DNA of 64,000 nt, taken from NCBI RefSeq assembly GCF_015767265.1, contig NZ_JADPIB010000004.1, positions 1 to 64,000 of the forward strand, written 5' to 3'. Origin of the DNA: Aureivirga marina. Lineage in GTDB: Bacteria; Bacteroidota; Bacteroidia; Flavobacteriales; Flavobacteriaceae. Each line of letters starts with the position of its first letter. Within the stretch, counting starts at the first letter, position 1. Both the position numbers and the translations under genes were made by a program. This document shows, piece by piece, positions 61,308-64,000 of this stretch. The notes below the pieces were generated by a model. It searched no databases, was not told the DNA's origin, and saw only the letters and a list, made by a program, of their open reading frames with translations.

Positions 61308-61381
61308 TGGCGAGAACGAGATTTGAACTCGTGACCTCCGGGTTATGAATCCGACGCTCTAACCAACTGAGCTACCTCGCC
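61308..61381 (-). tRNA. tRNA-Met (anticodon CAU), copy 1, variant type
   Basis: Same mature sequence as the copy at 61199-61272, with the same A31:C39 mismatch; it is first in the transcription direction. Confidence 0.9.
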
Positions 61382-61483
61382 TGTAAATCGGGTGCAAATA
61401 TATGATAAAATTCTTTTGAAACAAGCATTTTCGTTGGTTTTTTTCATTTTGCATTAATTTTAAATTTTGTATATTGTATTAAA

Positions 61484-61491
61484 TAACTTTA
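61484..61491 (+). promoter_or_regulatory. Near-consensus promoter of START-like gene
   Basis: TAACTTTA matches 7 of the 8 positions of TAnnTTTG when n is free; TTTG at 61466-61469 may serve as -33. Only 6 nt before the ATG. Confidence 0.4.
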
Positions 61492-61497
61492 GAAAAA

Positions 61498-61881
61498 ATG
61501 TCGAATAAAATAAAATACCAATTGGAGTTTCCTGTAAAGGCCTCACCACAACTATTATACGAATATTTCACATCACCATCTGGACTTTCTGAGTGGTTTG
61601 CGGATAATGTAAATTCGAGGGGTGAAAAGTATACTTTTATATGGGATGATTCTGAAGAAGAAGCGAAGTTATTGGTAGAAAGAGCTTATGAAAAAGCAAA
61701 ATATAAGTGGTTAGAAGATGAAGGAACGGATTATTTTTTTGAATTTCGAATCATTGTTGATGAAATTACAAAAGACGTTTCCTTAGTAATTACAGATTTT
61801 GCCGAAGAAGATGAAGTGGAAGAAGCTAAAATGCTTTGGGAAAATCAAATAGACGCATTGAGACACATTTTAGGTGCATAA
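61498..61881 (+). CDS. START-like (SRPBCC) domain protein
   Basis: 127-residue cytoplasmic protein of the Bht1/SRPBCC superfamily, which binds hydrophobic ligands in a helix-grip fold. Typical pieces are KYQLEFPVKASPQLLYEYFTSPSGLSEWFA near the start and the amphipathic C-terminal helix EAKMLWENQIDALRHILGA. The ligand is unknown. Its start is the ATG at 61498; the gene follows the tRNA array divergently and ends at a strong terminator. Widespread as a single-copy gene in flavobacteria. Confidence 0.88.
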   Translation: MSNKIKYQLEFPVKASPQLLYEYFTSPSGLSEWFADNVNSRGEKYTFIWDDSEEEAKLLVERAYEKAKYKWLEDEGTDYFFEFRIIVDEITKDVSLVITDFAEEDEVEEAKMLWENQIDALRHILGA

Positions 61882-61906
61882 AACTTAAGTTAAATATTTA
61901 TTTTTT

Positions 61907-61941
61907 AAGAGATTGTTCACTAGGGAACAATCTCTTTTTTT
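61907..61941 (+). terminator. Intrinsic terminator after START-like gene
   Basis: AAGAGATTGTTC (61907-61918) / GAACAATCTCTT (61925-61936) with a 6-base loop and T-run. Confidence 0.92.
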
Positions 61942-62052
61942 GTAATATTAATAAGGCATTTTTTTTGCTATATATTTAAGTGAAACGAATGAAATTTTAA
62001 AAATAATTGAAAGAATATTTTTTAAAATTATATTTTTGAATAATTATTTAAA

Positions 62053-62790
62053 ATGAAAATGAGAAAAATAGCGCTTTTATTGTGTTTATTCACAAGTTTA
62101 ATTGGGTTTTCGCAAGAAGATGATAAATTTGAAAATGAGATTCCATTGGATTCTTTATTTACAGAATACGATTTTCAAATTATCGAACAAGATAGCCTTA
62201 CAATTGGATTGCATGAAGTAAAACTTTTAAAGAAAATTAAGTTTAATACTTCTCGCGATCGAAACTATTATTATTGGCTTCGAAAGAAAACTTATAAAGC
62301 GTATCCATTTGCGAAAATGGCTACGGAAAGATTGAATTCTCTGAATGAAAGACTAAAGAAAATTGAATCGAAAAGAAAAAGAAGAAAATATACCAAAAGA
62401 ATACAGAAATATTTAGAAGAAGAATTTACAGATCAATTAAAAAAGCTAACAAAAACAGAAGGAAGAATTTTAATAAAATTGATTAAAAGACAAACAGGAA
62501 ATACGGCTTTTGATTTGGTAAAAGAACTTCGAAGTGGATGGAAAGCTTTTTGGTATAATACAACTGCAAACTTGTTCAGTCTTTCTTTGAAAACAGAATA
62601 TGATCCGTTAAACAATGATGAAGATTATATAATTGAAGATATTTTGCAAAGAGCTTTTCAAAATGGATATTTAGAAGAGCAAGATCCAGCATTTGAAATT
62701 GATTATTTTGAAATTACAGAACAAAGAAGAAAAGAAGACAGATTAATCGATACAAAAATGGTAAATGAGCAATTAAAAAAATATAAATAA
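62053..62790 (+). CDS. DUF4294 family exported protein
   Basis: 245 residues with a signal peptide (KIALLLCLFTSLIGFSQ). The mature protein matches the Bacteroidota DUF4294 pattern: a hydrophilic start with DSLTIGLHEVKLLKKIKF, a strongly basic helical core (YYYWLRKKTYKAYPFAKMATERLNSLNERL), then LTKTEGRILIKLIKRQTG and SGWKAFWYNTTANLFSLSLK. The role is unknown; the protein is probably periplasmic. An alternative start is the ATG two codons downstream (MRKIALL). It may be read together with the following VIT/VWA gene, 68 bp away. Confidence 0.85.
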   Translation: MKMRKIALLLCLFTSLIGFSQEDDKFENEIPLDSLFTEYDFQIIEQDSLTIGLHEVKLLKKIKFNTSRDRNYYYWLRKKTYKAYPFAKMATERLNSLNERLKKIESKRKRRKYTKRIQKYLEEEFTDQLKKLTKTEGRILIKLIKRQTGNTAFDLVKELRSGWKAFWYNTTANLFSLSLKTEYDPLNNDEDYIIEDILQRAFQNGYLEEQDPAFEIDYFEITEQRRKEDRLIDTKMVNEQLKKYK

Positions 62791-62858
62791 AACTGTTAAA
62801 AAAATAAATTTTTGGTTTAATTATTGTAGCGAGAAATTGAACCAAAATTTTATTTGCA

Positions 62859-64000
62859 TGATTAAAAAAGTACTATTAGTTTTTGCTTTTTTCAGTTTTA
62901 TTTTCGGATTTTCCCAAGAAATCCCAAATTTAAAAGTTGAAAACGCTGAAAAAGAAATCACCCTTGAGAAATTAGTTGTAAAAACAGAAGTTATTGGAAA
63001 TATTGCAACAACAACTTATGAAATGCAATTTTTCAATCCGAATCAAAGAGTTTTAGAAGGAGAATTAAATTTTCCATTAGGAGAAAATCAAAATGTAATT
63101 CGATTTGCTTTAGATATAAATGGAAATTTACGAGAAGCTGTAGTTGTTAAAAAAGAAAAAGCGCGTGTAGCTTTTGAATCTACAGTTAAAAGAAAAATTG
63201 ATCCGGCACTTTTAGAAAAAGTTGAAGGAAATAATTATAAAGCTCGTGTTTATCCAATTCCTGCCAATGGATATAAAAAAGTTGTTTTAGTTTTTGAAGA
63301 AGAATTACCATTACATAAATTACAACATGAATTAAAATATTCATTTGATTTCACGAAGAAATTAGAAGAATTTTCACTTTCGATTATTGCTTTTGAACAA
63401 AAAGAAGCATCCATTTCTACCAATGGATTTTTAAAAAGAAAAAGTTTTGAAAAAGATGGAAATAACTTATTATTGAATTTTAAAAAGAAAAATTTTCAAC
63501 CAAAAGAATCTATTGAAATTTGTTTTGAATTGGAAGATTCTCGAGAGAAATTAATCACTTTTGAAGAATATTTTTATTTCTATAAATTGTTAAATCCAGA
63601 AAAAAGAAAAAGAGAACAGCCGAAAAATATTGATTTATTTTGGGATTCATCTTTATCGATGAAAGAAAGAAATTTGGAAAAAGAGCTTTCAGTTTTAGGA
63701 GAATATTTTAGAAAAAATCCGAATTTACATATTTCTTTAGTGAATTTTAGCAATAGAATTAAAGAAGAAAAACATTTTAAAATTAAAAATGGAAATTGGG
63801 AAACATTAAAAATGTATTTAGAAAATACGATTTATGATGGAGCAACTTCATACAAAGCAATTCAGAAAAAACTAAAACAATCAGAATACACTTTTCTATT
63901 TACAGATGGAATGAAAAATTTTGGAAGTTTTACAAAGAGTTTTAAGAATCCAATTTTTATTTTCAATAGTGTAGCAAAATCTAATCATTTTTATTTAAAA
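62859..64000 (+). CDS. VIT/VWA-domain exported protein (3' partial)
   Basis: Open frame running off the right edge (380 codons visible). It starts with a signal peptide (KKVLLVFAFFSFIFGFSQ). A vault/inter-alpha-trypsin (VIT) domain follows: VVKTEVIGNIATTTYEMQFF, then EGELNFPLGENQNVIRF and KARVYPIPANGYKKVVLVFEE. After a beta-rich linker, a von Willebrand A fold begins at about residue 255 with the MIDAS motif Asp-Ser-Ser-Leu-Ser in IDLFWDSSLSMKER, and continues SLVNFSNRIK and YTFLFTDGMKNFG. VIT+VWA proteins of bacteria are envelope proteins implicated in adhesion or substrate binding. The function and C-terminus are not visible here. Confidence 0.85.

Noticed and set aside
1-64000. CRISPR arrays, insertion sequences or prophage genes
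   Set aside because: No regularly spaced repeat-spacer pattern, no transposase or integrase motifs and no phage structural genes found anywhere in the window.

Overview
The window looks like a chromosomal segment of a low-GC (roughly 30%) member of the Flavobacteriia (Bacteroidota). The evidence is consistent. There is a type IX secretion/gliding gene set (CHU_C-type adhesin, PorP/SprF, OmpA-like protein), several type A and type B C-terminal sorting domains, many Bacteroidota-only families (DUF6452, DUF6048, DUF4294, DUF4870, the alternative GlmU, long-form GAPDH), A/T-rich leaders without Shine-Dalgarno sequences, and TAnnTTTG -7 promoter boxes in front of many genes. The genus cannot be named from sequence alone. 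Both ends of the window cut genes: a giant adhesin at the left edge and a VIT/VWA-domain protein at the right edge.

Layout. 1-4936: end of a repeat adhesin, then PorP/SprF and an OmpA/TPR protein. 5056-8735: alternative GlmU, a succinate-semialdehyde dehydrogenase-like enzyme and a lipoprotein cytochrome c. 8815-15196: rlmD with DUF6452/DUF6048 genes, a 2OG-Fe(II) oxygenase, two tiny membrane proteins, a SUI1-like factor, a nucleoside phosphorylase, a NMT1/TauA-like binding protein and a small lipoprotein. 15248-20564: a tandem pair of unknown membrane proteins, a beta-barrel protein, a DEAD-box helicase and an M23/LysM peptidase. 20768-30708: a MacAB-like exporter operon (two FtsX-type permeases, ATPase, HlyD adaptor) facing away from an NtrC-type regulator and its histidine kinase. 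30767-38066: hutH, two TlpA-like thioredoxin lipoproteins, a lytic-transglycosylase-like protein, and the dapF-GNAT-mltG operon. 38390-45756: HtrA protease, GAPDH, an ArsC/LMW-PTP-like protein, a Smr protein, pssA, a SanA-like protein, a DinB protein and a PepSY gene broken by a nonsense codon. 45790-50254: an ELWxxDGT-repeat T9SS cargo and purB. 50328-54585: an extremely AT-rich two-gene cassette, a membrane-anchored KAP NTPase plus an unrecognised helical protein. 54692-64000: a T9SS cargo, an operon of an amidohydrolase with two beta-propeller lipoproteins, a DUF4870 protein, four tandem tRNA-Met(CAU) genes, a START-like protein, a DUF4294 protein and the VIT/VWA protein.

Most of the window is ordinary core genome, with genes separated by well-formed hairpin terminators. 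The best candidate for an undescribed system is the KAP NTPase/partner pair at 50328-54585. It has the composition, overlap and architecture of a horizontally acquired, possibly anti-phage module. Secondary points of interest are the nonsense codon in the PepSY gene, the tRNA-Met array with two sequence subtypes, a cluster of predicted very short or absent 5' leaders, the paired GGCTGAGCGAAGTCGAAGC repeats in the exporter operon, and the amidohydrolase/propeller-lipoprotein operon. Tandem paralogue pairs are unusually frequent: membrane proteins, permeases, TlpA lipoproteins, propeller lipoproteins and tRNAs.
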